Assembly: GCF_000314975.1 (NCBI RefSeq)
Contig: NZ_BAEN01000065.1
Span: 124,001-188,000 of the forward strand
Source: Aliiglaciecola lipolytica E3
GTDB taxonomy: Bacteria; Pseudomonadota; Gammaproteobacteria; Enterobacterales; Alteromonadaceae
Reading direction: 5' to 3'
Length of the DNA stretch: 64,000 bases
Part shown: positions 9,675 to 19,630 of the stretch, piece by piece
How the letters are laid out: each line of letters starts with the position of its first letter
Position numbering within the stretch: position 1 is the stretch's first letter
Translations under genes and position numbers: made by a program
Notes under the pieces: generated by a model
Told to the model about the DNA's origin: nothing
What the model saw: the letters and a program-made list of their open reading frames with translations, nothing else
Database searches by the model: none

Positions 9675-12389
9675 GTGAAGTACATCAAACTGTTATTAAT
9701 AATGAGTATAGCCGCATTTCTGCTTGGTACGATAGCGATTGTAGGTATGTACTTTTATATCAAACCCGATCTTCCCAGTGTTGAAGTGCTCAAAGATGTG
9801 CGCTTACAAACCCCAATGAAGATTTATACTAAAGACGGTAAGCTTATTTCCCAGTTTGGAGTTAAGCGCCGAATTCCTTTAGAGTTAGATGAAGTACCAC
9901 AAACATTAATTAATGCCGTACTCGCAATAGAGGATAGTCGATTCTACGATCACCCTGGTATAGATCCTATCGGCTTAGGTCGCGCTTTTGTGAATTTAGT
10001 CTTAACTGGTGAGCGCGGACAAGGTGGAAGTACCCTTACGATGCAGTTAGCTCGGGGCTTTTTCTTAACTCGAGATAAAACCTATATTCGTAAAATTAAA
10101 GAGATATTTATTGCATGGCATATGGAAGGCTTACTAAGTAAAGATGAAATCCTTGCCTTATATCTAAATAAAATTGAGTTAGGTCATCGCGCCTTTGGTT
10201 TTGGTGCTGCCGCTCAGGTTTATTACGGTAAAACAGTAAATGAATTGAGTTTGGCAGAAATTGCAACGATCGCTGGATTACCTAAAGCCCCTTCAACGTT
10301 AAACCCAATTGCCAGCCCAGAACGTGCTGAAGCAAGACGCAGAGTAGTGTTGCTGCGTATGCTAGATGAAGAATTTATTAGCAGAGAAGAGTTTGATCAA
10401 GCGGTCAATGAGCCAGTTATTTCAAAACGTCATGGAGCAGAAATTCAACTTGATGCACCATATCTTGCCGACCTTATTTATAATGAAATGGTTGAAATCT
10501 ATGGCAAAGAAGAAGCTGAAACAGGTGGTTATCAAGTCTTTGCAACCGCACCTTCAGATCTACAGTTTGCTGCACAAACAGCGGTAATACGCAATTTACA
10601 TGATTATGATGAACGGCACGGTTATCGTGGACCAATCCGCGTTTTATGGGGCGCAGAAGACGATCCAGAGAATCCTCAAGAAACAAATCGTGATATCCAA
10701 AGCTCGGAGCAAGCCATTTCGGATGAAACGCTTTCAGCGCTTTCGCAAGAAGCTTGGGACGAAAAGCAAATGCTTGATGTCTTAGCTACCTACACGCCTA
10801 TTGGTATTTTACACCCAGCAGTTGTCACTCAAGTGGAAGAAAAGAGTTTTGTTATTTATACCGCAAGCGGCAATTATGAAACAATTGAATGGCAAGGCAT
10901 GCATTGGGCAAGACGTTATATTGATGACAATCGTCAGGGCGCCGATCCAGAAGTGGCTGCTGATATTGTAAAAGCCGGCGAGTTAATTTGGATAAGACAA
11001 AACGAAGAGACCGGAAACTGGCAATTATCACAACTTCCGACGGTAAGTGGTGCGTTTGTAGCATTAGATCCGAACAACGGTGCCGTACAAGCGATCGTTG
11101 GTGGATATAGTTTTTATCAAAGTCAGTTTAACCGTGCGACACAGGCTAAACGTCAGGTTGGCTCGAATATCAAACCTTTTATTTATTCCGCAGCTATTGA
11201 ACAAGGTTATACTTTAGCCAGCATTATTAATGATGCGCCAATTAACCAGTGGGATGCCAGTACGGGAACTGCATGGCGTCCGCAAAATTCACCTGCGGTT
11301 TATGATGGCCCTATCCGCATGCGCGTCGCGCTTGGTAAATCGAAAAACGTTGTGTCAGTACGGTTATTGCGAGCAATTGGTATTGATAACGCTGCTGATC
11401 ATCTGAGTAAATTTGGTTTTGAGCGTTCTGAAATTCCAAAAGATGAAACCATGTCACTGGGTTCTGGCTCACAAACGCCGCTAGAGGTTGCTACGGCAAT
11501 GTCGGTTATCGCTAATGGTGGATATTATGTCAGACCACATTTTATTCAACGTATCGAAGATGAGCATGGTGTCGTTTTGTGGCAGGCTAACCCGCCACAG
11601 GTATGTGAAAACTGCGATGAATCTGACCTAGTAGAGTCGGATCAAGAAACAACCCCAGATCTAAATTCTGAAGCACTAACTGAACAAGAAATCGAAGCAC
11701 TGTTAGCAGCAGAATTAAATGGATTTCCAGAAATTGAAGAAGAACAACCTCAAGTTATTAAAGCTGAAAGGGTTGTTTCTGCGCAGAATACCTTTTTAGT
11801 CAGAGAAATGATGCGCACTGCGGTGCGTGGAAACGGTCGGTGGAGTAACGATGCACAGCGCAATACCTATTGGTTAGGTACAGGCTGGCGCGCCAGAAAC
11901 ATTCTTGGTCGTACTGATCTGGCAGGTAAAACCGGCACCACAAACGATTCACGTGATACCTGGTTTAGTGGTTTCGGTCCGAATCTCGTGGCGACATCTT
12001 GGGTTGGCTTTGATGATATGAGCCGTATGCTTGGACGAGCCTCTCGCAATCAGAATTTAATAAATGAAAACCCTGAAAAATTTAATTGGATCGGAAATGC
12101 CATGATTGGCGCGGAAGATGGCGCTAAAGCTGCACAACCGGCTTGGATTCGTTTTATGCAAGAAGCGTTAAAAGATGTACCGCAAGAAATAAAACCTATG
12201 CCTGACAATATTATCACGGTAAGAATTGATCGAGACACAGGCAAACTGACATCGCGCACAGATCATACTTCTATGTTCGAATACTTTGTAAAAGGCACTG
12301 AACCTAAATCTTCAGTTCAATCTGAGACAGTTATCGATCCCTTTGAAAATGATCAAGGCGAAACGGTGCTACCTGAAGATATTTTTTAA
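9675..12389 (+). CDS. mrcA: Penicillin-binding protein 1A
   Basis: A bifunctional class A PBP that polymerises glycan strands and cross-links peptides. An N-terminal transmembrane helix (about residues 7-28) precedes a GT51 glycosyltransferase domain with EDSRFYDHPG (catalytic Glu86) and GGSTLTMQLAR. An OB-like insert follows, then the transpeptidase with the SxxK motif SNIK (about residue 497), SKN (about 556) and KTGT (about 751). A Glu/Gln-rich insert lies at about 650-700. The start is GTG at 9675; 904 residues is somewhat longer than E. coli PBP1A (850). Divergent from pilM. Confidence 0.96.
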   Translation: MKYIKLLLIMSIAAFLLGTIAIVGMYFYIKPDLPSVEVLKDVRLQTPMKIYTKDGKLISQFGVKRRIPLELDEVPQTLINAVLAIEDSRFYDHPGIDPIGLGRAFVNLVLTGERGQGGSTLTMQLARGFFLTRDKTYIRKIKEIFIAWHMEGLLSKDEILALYLNKIELGHRAFGFGAAAQVYYGKTVNELSLAEIATIAGLPKAPSTLNPIASPERAEARRRVVLLRMLDEEFISREEFDQAVNEPVISKRHGAEIQLDAPYLADLIYNEMVEIYGKEEAETGGYQVFATAPSDLQFAAQTAVIRNLHDYDERHGYRGPIRVLWGAEDDPENPQETNRDIQSSEQAISDETLSALSQEAWDEKQMLDVLATYTPIGILHPAVVTQVEEKSFVIYTASGNYETIEWQGMHWARRYIDDNRQGADPEVAADIVKAGELIWIRQNEETGNWQLSQLPTVSGAFVALDPNNGAVQAIVGGYSFYQSQFNRATQAKRQVGSNIKPFIYSAAIEQGYTLASIINDAPINQWDASTGTAWRPQNSPAVYDGPIRMRVALGKSKNVVSVRLLRAIGIDNAADHLSKFGFERSEIPKDETMSLGSGSQTPLEVATAMSVIANGGYYVRPHFIQRIEDEHGVVLWQANPPQVCENCDESDLVESDQETTPDLNSEALTEQEIEALLAAELNGFPEIEEEQPQVIKAERVVSAQNTFLVREMMRTAVRGNGRWSNDAQRNTYWLGTGWRARNILGRTDLAGKTGTTNDSRDTWFSGFGPNLVATSWVGFDDMSRMLGRASRNQNLINENPEKFNWIGNAMIGAEDGAKAAQPAWIRFMQEALKDVPQEIKPMPDNIITVRIDRDTGKLTSRTDHTSMFEYFVKGTEPKSSVQSETVIDPFENDQGETVLPEDIF

Positions 12390-12658
12390 ATCGAATAGGG
12401 AGTTTTGTGGCAATAGACGTATATAGCTATAGGTTAATTGTCGCAAACACTCTACTTCAACAAATTCTTCGTAAAGTAAATCATATTTTTTGCACATCTG
12501 ACCAGACAATTTGATACTGAGAATAAATAGATATCAGCTAAACTTGCGGCCATTAGTAGCATTTTCGTTAAAAGTACACGCTTTTTACGGTTAAGCTATA
12601 TTTATGCATTTTAATATCTCCTAATGTTTTAAGAGAAAAACGGAAAAGATTACGTCTA

Positions 12659-14347
12659 ATGAGCAATTCGTCTAAATATTTGTACATTCCCCATGCTGGA
12701 CCTTCACTTTTAGAAACGCCACTATTAAATAAAGGCAGTGCGTTCACGGCAAGAGAGCGCGAAAATTTCAATCTTACTGGATTGCTACCTCCTCGTTACG
12801 AAAGTATCGAAGAGCAGGTTGAACGCGCTTACATGCAGTATTCTAGTTTTACTTCTCCTATCAATAAGCATATTTATTTGCGCGCGATTCAAGATAACAA
12901 TGAAACTCTATTCTATCGATTAGTGCAATCGCATATAGACGAGATGATGCCGATTATATATACGCCGACAGTAGGCGATGCTTGTGAGCAGTTCTCTGAC
13001 ATTTATCGCAGTTCTCGTGGATTATTTATTTCCTATTCTGAGCGTACGCAAATAGATGACATTTTACGTAATGCTACAAAACGTAAAGTTAAAGTTATTG
13101 TGGTCACGGATGGTGAGCGTATTTTAGGTTTAGGTGATCAAGGTATCGGTGGTATGGGCATACCGATTGGTAAATTGTCACTTTACACAGCTTGCGGCGG
13201 AATCAGCCCAGCTTATACCTTGCCGGTAATGTTAGATATAGGCACCAATAATCAAAAATTACTTGATGATCCTATGTATATGGGGGCTCGTCACAAGCGA
13301 ATCGGTGGCGAAGAGTACAATGAATTTGTGGATATGTTTATCCAAGCTGCTCAAAAGCGCTGGCCAGGTGTGATGATTCAATTTGAAGATTTTGCGCAAC
13401 CCAATGCCATGCCCTTGCTTGAACGTTATCGTGATCAAGTTTGTTGTTTTAACGACGATATTCAAGGAACCGCAGCAGTGACACTGGGTTCGATACTAGC
13501 GGCTTGTTTGAGCAAAGGGGTTAAACTAAGTCAGCAAAAAGTGGTATTTGTTGGCTCTGGCTCAGCAGGATGCGGAATCGCGGAAATGATTATTAGCCGT
13601 ATGTGTCAAGAGGGGATTAGTGAAGAGCAAGCGCGTAAACAAGTGTTTATGATTGATCGTTTTGGTTTGCTAACCGATGGCATGTTAGGACTAAGAGATT
13701 TCCAGCAAAAGTTGGTTCAATCTCCAGAACTATCAATGCAATGGAAAATCCAAGGTGACTGGGCCAGCCTTTTAGAGGTAGTTAATAATGCTAAACCGGA
13801 CATTCTGATTGGGGTTTCAGGTCAGCCTGGCTTATTTACAGAAGAGGTCATCCGCTGCATGAAATCTCATTGTGAGTTACCGATTATTTTCCCTCTTAGT
13901 AATCCTTCTCGTCAGGTTGAAGCAAGGCCTGAGCAAGTAATTGAGTGGACTAACGGTCAGGTAATTATCGCTACGGGAAGTCCATTCGCACCGGTAGAAT
14001 ACTTAGGTAAGGTATTCCCTGTCGCTCAATGCAATAACAGTTATATCTTTCCTGGTATTGGCTTGGGTGTTTTAGCGACAAAAGCCAGATTGATCAGCGA
14101 AGAGATGTTAATGGCTACGAGCGAAGCTCTTGCACTTGCATCGCCTTTGGCTACCGACGGTGAGGGTGCATTACTGCCTCCTTTAACTGAAATTGCAAGT
14201 TTAAGTAAGAAAATTGCGTTCGCCGTGGGGAAAGTTGCTCAGCAACAGGGATTAGCGCTGGAGATGACGGATGATGCTCTTCGTACTAGTATCGACATCA
14301 ATTTCTGGGTGCCGAAATATCGCGAATATAAGCGCGTGAGTATCTAA
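12659..14347 (+). CDS. maeA: NAD-dependent malic enzyme
   Basis: This enzyme oxidatively decarboxylates malate to pyruvate with NAD. The 562-residue protein has the malic-enzyme signature region [17 protein letters not shown], the metal-binding FEDFAQPNA and [13 protein letters not shown] motifs, and the Rossmann [12 protein letters not shown] loop. Length and motifs match the SfcA/MaeA type. The upstream 269 bp hold an imperfect 11-bp inverted repeat (12404-12447) but no clear terminator for mrcA; a perfect palindromic terminator follows the gene. Confidence 0.96.
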   Translation: MSNSSKYLYIPHAGPSLLETPLLNKGSAFTARERENFNLTGLLPPRYESIEEQVERAYMQYSSFTSPINKHIYLRAIQDNNETLFYRLVQSHIDEMMPIIYTPTVGDACEQFSDIYRSSRGLFISYSERTQIDDILRNATKRKVKVIVVTDGERILGLGDQGIGGMGIPIGKLSLYTACGGISPAYTLPVMLDIGTNNQKLLDDPMYMGARHKRIGGEEYNEFVDMFIQAAQKRWPGVMIQFEDFAQPNAMPLLERYRDQVCCFNDDIQGTAAVTLGSILAACLSKGVKLSQQKVVFVGSGSAGCGIAEMIISRMCQEGISEEQARKQVFMIDRFGLLTDGMLGLRDFQQKLVQSPELSMQWKIQGDWASLLEVVNNAKPDILIGVSGQPGLFTEEVIRCMKSHCELPIIFPLSNPSRQVEARPEQVIEWTNGQVIIATGSPFAPVEYLGKVFPVAQCNNSYIFPGIGLGVLATKARLISEEMLMATSEALALASPLATDGEGALLPPLTEIASLSKKIAFAVGKVAQQQGLALEMTDDALRTSIDINFWVPKYREYKRVSI

Positions 14348-14359
14348 CATTTGCAACTT

Positions 14360-14393
14360 AGGCTAATTAAATACGTATTTAATTAGCCTTTTC
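14360..14393 (+). terminator. Palindromic terminator after maeA
   Basis: A perfect 30-bp palindrome (arms AGGCTAATTAAATAC and its complement, 14360-14389) lies 13 bp after the maeA stop and runs into TTTC. The AT-rich inner stem can snap back with a short loop. Confidence 0.75.
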
Positions 14394-14437
14394 AAACTTC
14401 CAATTCTTCATTTTTATCCCTGAAAGTGTCAATGTTT

Positions 14438-14471
14438 TTTACATTTTGTGTGTAAATTGAACAGATGTAAA
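14438..14471 (+). promoter_or_regulatory. Candidate activator site upstream of the PEP-CTERM gene
   Basis: TTTACA (14438-14443) and TGTAAA (14451-14456) form an inverted repeat with a 7-bp spacer; a third TGTAAA is at 14466-14471. The repeat is centred roughly 85 bp before the start site predicted from the sigma-54-like promoter, where enhancer-binding proteins normally bind. The binding protein is not known; PrsR is the family candidate. Confidence 0.35.
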
Positions 14472-14506
14472 TTTTATGTTTCTGAAATATATCTCATTTT
14501 TACGTT

Positions 14507-14522
14507 TGGTACTTTTAATGCT
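14507..14522 (+). promoter_or_regulatory. Sigma-54-like promoter of the PEP-CTERM gene
   Basis: TGGTACTTTTAATGCT keeps GG at -24 and GC at -12 with the exact spacing of the TGGCAC-N5-TTGCW consensus. It would start transcription near 14533, about 70 bp before the ATG. PEP-CTERM genes in several proteobacteria depend on RpoN with PrsK/PrsR, which makes the match more credible than chance alone. Confidence 0.4.
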
Positions 14523-14604
14523 TATTAAATCCCGATGTATATAAATATCAGAGTATTCAGGATGTATCTGGTTTCAATTCGTCATTAAACAAAGGGATAT
14601 TTTA

Positions 14605-15546
14605 ATGTTTAAATCGATAAAAATAACCATTCTTTTATCTGCTCTACTTACGATGAGTGCTGCATGGGCTGCACCATATTCAGTTTTATGGTGGGATTCA
14701 ACCCCTACTTATGGTTCGCAAGCTGCGGATCCATTGCGCCAAGAAATGTCGGATTATCTGACGAATTACAATGGCGGTGGAGTGTACAATTCAACTTATG
14801 TTAGTAGCGAAGTGCCTGGCACTCTCGCGGTGGAATTAAATAATAATTCGTACGATGTTATCGTATTTGATGCAACTAGCGGTTCACAAAAGTTTGATGC
14901 GGCGGATTTGGCCGCAGTGCAAAATCACTATGCTACTAAATCAAACTTATTGCTTGATGGTTCGCTATACATTCGTAGTATCAATTACAATGCAACTACT
15001 GATTTCCCAGGTCCTAATTCAGCTTTAGGCGGATTAACTATTAATGAAATTAATCAGCTAGCTGTAAGGGGAGGAGGCATTATGATAGGTACTGATCACA
15101 ACTGTTGTCAGGTTGATGCCAATCAGATTTTAGGCAGTGTTGTACCCGGCGCGATGTTTTCAGGCTACACTATTCCTTCTACAGATGGCGTATTTTATGG
15201 TGGTGATTTATTAAATGACGAAGTTGCCATAGCTGCTGTAGATGTCTTCAATCATTGGGATTCTGTGCCTTCACAGGCCATTGCTGAAACCGGTGATTTT
15301 GTCGACTTTTTTGGTAACAACATCACCTTATACAGCCAAGTTGATGTAGCTGACAAGCCTGGCGGTGGTCCTAGATTTTCATACATCTCATCTAGCTGGC
15401 AACCTGGAGATGGAGAAACCGACATAGACGATGATACTCCTGGTGGTGATAGTAATAATCCCGGGGCCATTCCTGAACCTTCAACAACTGCTTTGTTATT
15501 TGCAGGGCTAGTGTTAATCGGTTTAAGAATGCGTCAACATAGTTAA
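14605..15546 (+). CDS. PEP-CTERM sorting domain protein
   Basis: A secreted 313-residue protein with a signal peptide (cleavage probably after AAWA, about residue 22), a globular domain of about 245 residues, an acidic Gly/Asp/Pro linker (about 265-285), and a C-terminal PEP-CTERM tail: IPEPSTTALL, a hydrophobic helix and a basic end (RMRQHS). Such tails are recognised by exosortase, often in strains with surface polysaccharide. The body (SVLWWD start, YDVIVFD strand, GGGIMIGTDH) looks like a class I glutamine amidotransferase/ThuA-like Rossmann fold, but I see no catalytic triad and assign no activity. No exosortase is in this window. Confidence 0.85.
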   Translation: MFKSIKITILLSALLTMSAAWAAPYSVLWWDSTPTYGSQAADPLRQEMSDYLTNYNGGGVYNSTYVSSEVPGTLAVELNNNSYDVIVFDATSGSQKFDAADLAAVQNHYATKSNLLLDGSLYIRSINYNATTDFPGPNSALGGLTINEINQLAVRGGGIMIGTDHNCCQVDANQILGSVVPGAMFSGYTIPSTDGVFYGGDLLNDEVAIAAVDVFNHWDSVPSQAIAETGDFVDFFGNNITLYSQVDVADKPGGGPRFSYISSSWQPGDGETDIDDDTPGGDSNNPGAIPEPSTTALLFAGLVLIGLRMRQHS

Positions 15547-15564
15547 TCGTGATTTGCACAAATA

Positions 15565-15600
15565 ACTTCTTGCTCTATGCTTAGGGCAAGAAGTCACTTT
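15565..15600 (+). terminator. Probable terminator after the PEP-CTERM gene
   Basis: ACTTCTTGC (15565-15573) pairs with GCAAGAAGT (15586-15594), extended by two inner pairs, followed by CACTTTTAAG. The T-run is short, so termination may be partial and the TPR gene 76 bp downstream could receive readthrough. Confidence 0.5.
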
Positions 15601-15622
15601 TAAGTGAGTTTGGATAGAGATT

Positions 15623-16909
15623 ATGCATAAATGGATTTGTTGTTGTGTCTTATTATTGAACTTCTCTTTTAAAATCAATGCTGCGCTCATTGAAGAGCGT
15701 TCTTTATTGCCTGTCTTCGAAGTGGATTCTGCTTCTCAACAAACCATTGAGTTAGTTAAACAAGGTATGATGAAGATGCAAGGCAACGATCTTTACCAAG
15801 CTAAGAACCTATTTTTAGAAGCATCCAGCCTAAATCCTTCAGATCCAATTCCTTTACTTGCTTTGGCTAATCTACACATTCAGTCAAAACAAATTTCTAC
15901 TGCATCTCAATATCTCAATAAAGCTGTTCTGGTGTCGCCAAATTCAGTTGAAGTTTTAGTTTCAATGGCTCGTTTTTATGAATCGCAGGAAAAATACCAT
16001 CAAGCAGAAAAATATTATTTAGCAGCCATTGCCTCTAAACCCAACTCGGTGGTGATATTGAATGATCTAGGCATGTTGTATTTACAGCAATTGAAAAACT
16101 CTCACTTGGCCAAAGATAAGTTTATGCAGGCTTTTCAGGTTGCACCTGATTCGGTAATTGCCCATTACGGATTAGCTTTATCCTATGCAAATTTAAATCA
16201 GTTGGAAAAAGCTATTCAACACTTTGAACGTGTAATCGAGTTGCGTCCCGATGATGCCACTACATATCAATCATTAGGTCGACTATTAGCCAAGACAAAT
16301 CAATTAAAGAAATCGCTAGAGATATTGAATCAAGGCATACAAATTAACGCTGATTTCGTGCCTTTATTAATGGATCGGGCAGATGTCAACTCAGCCCTTA
16401 AAAACACACAAGAAGCGGTTACAGATTATAAAAAAGTTACGCAGATATTGCCGTCTAGTCCTTTCCCATATATTCGGCTCGGTGCATTGTATGAGTCGTT
16501 GGGAAACTTGGCAGCAGCTGAGCAAGCTTACCGTCGAGTTATCAGTTTAGATCCAGAACAGGCTGCGGCATATAACAATTTAGCTTGGCTTTCGACTATT
16601 ACAGGTAGTAATTTGGATGAAGCCCTGATATTTGCTAACAAGGCAGTCCACTTATCTAACAATGAACCGGTTTTCATGGATACATTGGCTTGGGTATACC
16701 GTGCAAAAGGTGATTTATTACGTGCGCAACTCACTTTACAGAAAGTCGTTAAAAGTCAGCCTAATGCGAATGCCTACTATCATTTGGGGATTGTGCAAAA
16801 AGAAAGAAATCTAGTAACTGAAGCTAAAATCTCGCTGCAAAAAGCGCTCTCAATGAATCGCAACTTTGAACATGCAGAGGCAGCTCAGCAGCTACTAGAC
16901 TCTATTTAA
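15623..16909 (+). CDS. Secreted TPR-repeat protein
   Basis: The 428-residue protein has an N-terminal signal peptide (about residues 1-20) and then about eleven tetratricopeptide repeats from residue 30 to the end, with typical pairs such as PSDPIPLLALANLHI, PNSVVILNDLGMLYL and PEQAAAYNNLAWLS. It probably acts as a scaffold in the periplasm. TPR proteins often accompany PEP-CTERM/exosortase systems (the PrsT type), and it follows a PEP-CTERM gene, but no lipobox is evident (CCCVLLLN lies inside the hydrophobic core), so I do not call it PrsT. Partner unknown. It is convergent with argA, only 16 bp apart. Confidence 0.8.
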   Translation: MHKWICCCVLLLNFSFKINAALIEERSLLPVFEVDSASQQTIELVKQGMMKMQGNDLYQAKNLFLEASSLNPSDPIPLLALANLHIQSKQISTASQYLNKAVLVSPNSVEVLVSMARFYESQEKYHQAEKYYLAAIASKPNSVVILNDLGMLYLQQLKNSHLAKDKFMQAFQVAPDSVIAHYGLALSYANLNQLEKAIQHFERVIELRPDDATTYQSLGRLLAKTNQLKKSLEILNQGIQINADFVPLLMDRADVNSALKNTQEAVTDYKKVTQILPSSPFPYIRLGALYESLGNLAAAEQAYRRVISLDPEQAAAYNNLAWLSTITGSNLDEALIFANKAVHLSNNEPVFMDTLAWVYRAKGDLLRAQLTLQKVVKSQPNANAYYHLGIVQKERNLVTEAKISLQKALSMNRNFEHAEAAQQLLDSI

Positions 16910-16925
16910 TCTAACAGCAGGTTAT

Positions 16926-18242
16926 TCAATTCTCGATATCTAAAACGAATACTTTCGAATTCCGTTGAAAATTATAAAGTAGTTTTTTCGATTCCGGTAA
17001 AGTCTCAACGCTGGCGGGAACAAACCCTTGCTCCTGAAACCAGTGAGCGGTGACTGTGGTTAAAATAAAAACGCTGCTCAGACCTTGATCATGGGCATTT
17101 TGTTTAATTGCTTCAAGTAAACGTTCACCACGGTTTTTACCTCGGTAATCCCCGTGTGTGGCAACACAAGCTAATTCGCCGGTGCTGTCTTGTGGATATG
17201 GATAAAAAGCCGCGCAGGCGATGATCATGCCATCACGTTCAATTACCGTGAACTTCTCTATTTCTGCTTCTAAAAGTTCTCTAGAGCGTTTAACTAAGAT
17301 ACCTTTTTCTTCAAGCGGATTAATTAGCTGAAGAATACCACCCACATCTTCAATATTAGCTTGACGAAGTTGTTCATAATGACGCTTCGATATCAGTGAA
17401 CCCGAACCATCGCGAGTAAACAATTCTTGTAAAAGTGCCCCGTCCTTTTTAAAACTGACACAATGGCAACGTGGGATATCAGCAGCAATAGTTTGGTTAA
17501 TGGCATCTAGAATGCCATATTGATCTTCTCTTGCTCCATCAATTAGCATTTCAGATAAATGGGTAGAATCAATATTCCGTAATAACTTTCCGGTCTTATC
17601 TAAAATGCCTTGATGCTCGGAAAAGATAATTAACTTATCGGCCTTTAAGCTTATTGCGGCTTGCGTGGCAACATCTTCGTGGGACAAATTAAACACTTCT
17701 CCTGTCGACGAATAGCCCATTGGCGAGAGCAACACAATTGAACCATCTTGCAGGTGATCATTAATTCCGACAACGTCAATACGGCGCACCACGCCAGTAT
17801 GTTCGAAATCCACGCCTTCTCTTACACCCATTGGCATCGCAACGACGAGATTGCCTGAGCACACACGAATTTGAGAGCCATGCATGGGCGAATTAGCCAG
17901 TCCCATCGTTAACAAGGCTTCAATTTGTGAACGCACTGAGCCAGCGGCATCCTTTACCGATTCCAAGGTTTGCTTATCAGTTAAGCGAACATTATTGTTA
18001 AAACGTTTTTCGACGCCGCGTAATGCAATGCGTTGATCGATTTGTGGCCTTGCTCCATGCACTAGAACTAACTTAACACCCAGGCTATTAAGAAGCGCTA
18101 TATCATTGATAATGTTAGGAAAGTTTACATCTTCAATCGCCTCACCACCAAACATCAAAACAAACGTTTTTCCCCTATGTGAATTAATATAAGGGGCTGA
18201 GTTTCGAAACAGCCTAACGCTATCAATGTCGGACATTACCAT
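16926..18242 (-). CDS. argA: N-acetylglutamate synthase
   Basis: ArgA acetylates glutamate with acetyl-CoA, the first committed step of arginine synthesis. The 438-residue product has the classical two-domain form: an amino-acid-kinase-like N-terminal domain (about residues 20-285, VLVHGARPQI and LLSPMGYS) and a C-terminal GNAT acetyltransferase (about 295-430, ACVATHGDYRGKNRGERLL). Start at 18242 has AAGGAA at good spacing. It closes the argCBFGHA block, 9 bp after argH. In some marine relatives the acetyltransferase is fused to ArgH; here both are separate and full length. Confidence 0.96.
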   Translation of the reverse strand: MVMSDIDSVRLFRNSAPYINSHRGKTFVLMFGGEAIEDVNFPNIINDIALLNSLGVKLVLVHGARPQIDQRIALRGVEKRFNNNVRLTDKQTLESVKDAAGSVRSQIEALLTMGLANSPMHGSQIRVCSGNLVVAMPMGVREGVDFEHTGVVRRIDVVGINDHLQDGSIVLLSPMGYSSTGEVFNLSHEDVATQAAISLKADKLIIFSEHQGILDKTGKLLRNIDSTHLSEMLIDGAREDQYGILDAINQTIAADIPRCHCVSFKKDGALLQELFTRDGSGSLISKRHYEQLRQANIEDVGGILQLINPLEEKGILVKRSRELLEAEIEKFTVIERDGMIIACAAFYPYPQDSTGELACVATHGDYRGKNRGERLLEAIKQNAHDQGLSSVFILTTVTAHWFQEQGFVPASVETLPESKKLLYNFQRNSKVFVLDIEN

Positions 18243-18251
18243 GTTAGTTCC

Positions 18252-19628
18252 TTAGTCCTTTAAGCTCTTAAGTTCATAATCAAGGGCATCGAAAACGGGT
18301 TTTGCACCAGTTCCGCCTAGAATATTGCGTTTATCGACCAAATATTCTAGTTCTAATACAGCAAATACATCATCTTCAATGACGTCGCTGACAGCTTGTA
18401 ATTCGCTCAATGATAAATTTTCGATAGGCTTGTTTTGCTCTATTGCTGCAAGTACGATTTGACCTGAAATATCGTGCGCTGTTCTAAAAGGAATACCTTT
18501 TGCCACAAGATAATCTGCCAATTCTGTTGCGTTTGCATAACCTTGCTTGGCGGCTTGTGCACAACGGGCTGAATCCAGTTTGATAGTGTCAACTACTTCA
18601 GCTGCGATACATAAACAAATATGCCATTGATTTACCGCGTCAAATGCACCTTCTTTGTCTTCTTGCATGTCTTTATTGTACGCAAGAGGCAGTCCTTTCA
18701 TAGTGACCAATAACGCTTGTAAACTACCAAAGACTCTACCGCATTTACCTCGCATTAATTCTAATGCATCGGGGTTTTTCTTTTGTGGCATTAGTGACGA
18801 GCCTGAAGTAACTGCATCACCCAAGGTGATAAATCCAGCTTCTCCAGAATTGAAGAAAATCAAATCTTCTGCCATACGTGACAAGTGCATCATTGAGGTG
18901 CTCGCGCAAAACAATAATTCCAGCACATAATCTCTATCAGACACCGCATCCAAACTATTTAGACAAGGGGAGGCAAAGTTAAGTTGTTCGGCGATTTCCT
19001 GTCTATCGATGGCGTAAACCGTTCCTGCTAAAGCTCCGCTGCCTAATGGGCATTGATTCATTCTTGCCAATAAATCATCCAAGCGGCTAATGTCGCGTTT
19101 AAGCATTTCTACATACGCTAAACACCAATGAGGATAGCGAACAGGTTGAGCGCGTTGCAAATGCGTATAGCCGGGTAAAATAACATCTCTATTATTATCT
19201 GCCGAAAGCACTAACGATTTTTTAATGGCTAACAGGTCATCTTTCAAGCTCTGAAGATGCTCTTTGCACCAAAGTCTGAAGTCAGTAGCGACCTGATCGT
19301 TACGACTACGACCGGTGTGCAGTTTCCTACCAAGGTCACCGAGTTTTTCAATTAACGTAGCTTCAATAAAACTATGAATATCTTCTTCGCTACTTGCATC
19401 AAAATCCAGCTCATTCGCTTCAGCTTTGCTGAGCAATTCATTTAACGTCGTTTCGATTTGCTGCTGTTCATCAACTGTTAACACGCCCGCTTTAGCAATT
19501 GCTCGTGACCAAACAATGGAACCGCGAATGTCCTGACTCGCTAAGATACGATCAAACGGCAACGAGTCGTTGACCTGTTTGAACATACTACTACTGCCTT
19601 CTTGGAACCGGCCTCCCCATAAACCCAT
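18252..19628 (-). CDS. argH: Argininosuccinate lyase
   Basis: ArgH splits argininosuccinate into arginine and fumarate. The protein of 458 residues opens with the usual LWGGRF and carries the fumarase/aspartase superfamily signature [12 protein letters not shown], with the catalytic Ser in that flexible loop, and the [13 protein letters not shown] motif. A clean AAGGAAA ribosome binding site precedes the ATG. It starts 2 bp after argG ends and has no GNAT extension. Confidence 0.97.
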   Translation of the reverse strand: MGLWGGRFQEGSSSMFKQVNDSLPFDRILASQDIRGSIVWSRAIAKAGVLTVDEQQQIETTLNELLSKAEANELDFDASSEEDIHSFIEATLIEKLGDLGRKLHTGRSRNDQVATDFRLWCKEHLQSLKDDLLAIKKSLVLSADNNRDVILPGYTHLQRAQPVRYPHWCLAYVEMLKRDISRLDDLLARMNQCPLGSGALAGTVYAIDRQEIAEQLNFASPCLNSLDAVSDRDYVLELLFCASTSMMHLSRMAEDLIFFNSGEAGFITLGDAVTSGSSLMPQKKNPDALELMRGKCGRVFGSLQALLVTMKGLPLAYNKDMQEDKEGAFDAVNQWHICLCIAAEVVDTIKLDSARCAQAAKQGYANATELADYLVAKGIPFRTAHDISGQIVLAAIEQNKPIENLSLSELQAVSDVIEDDVFAVLELEYLVDKRNILGGTGAKPVFDALDYELKSLKD

Positions 19629-19630
19629 AA

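Noticed and set aside
12404-12447. Imperfect 11-bp inverted repeat after mrcA as terminator.
   Set aside because: Two G-T pairs, a long loop and no T-run; not convincing as an intrinsic terminator.
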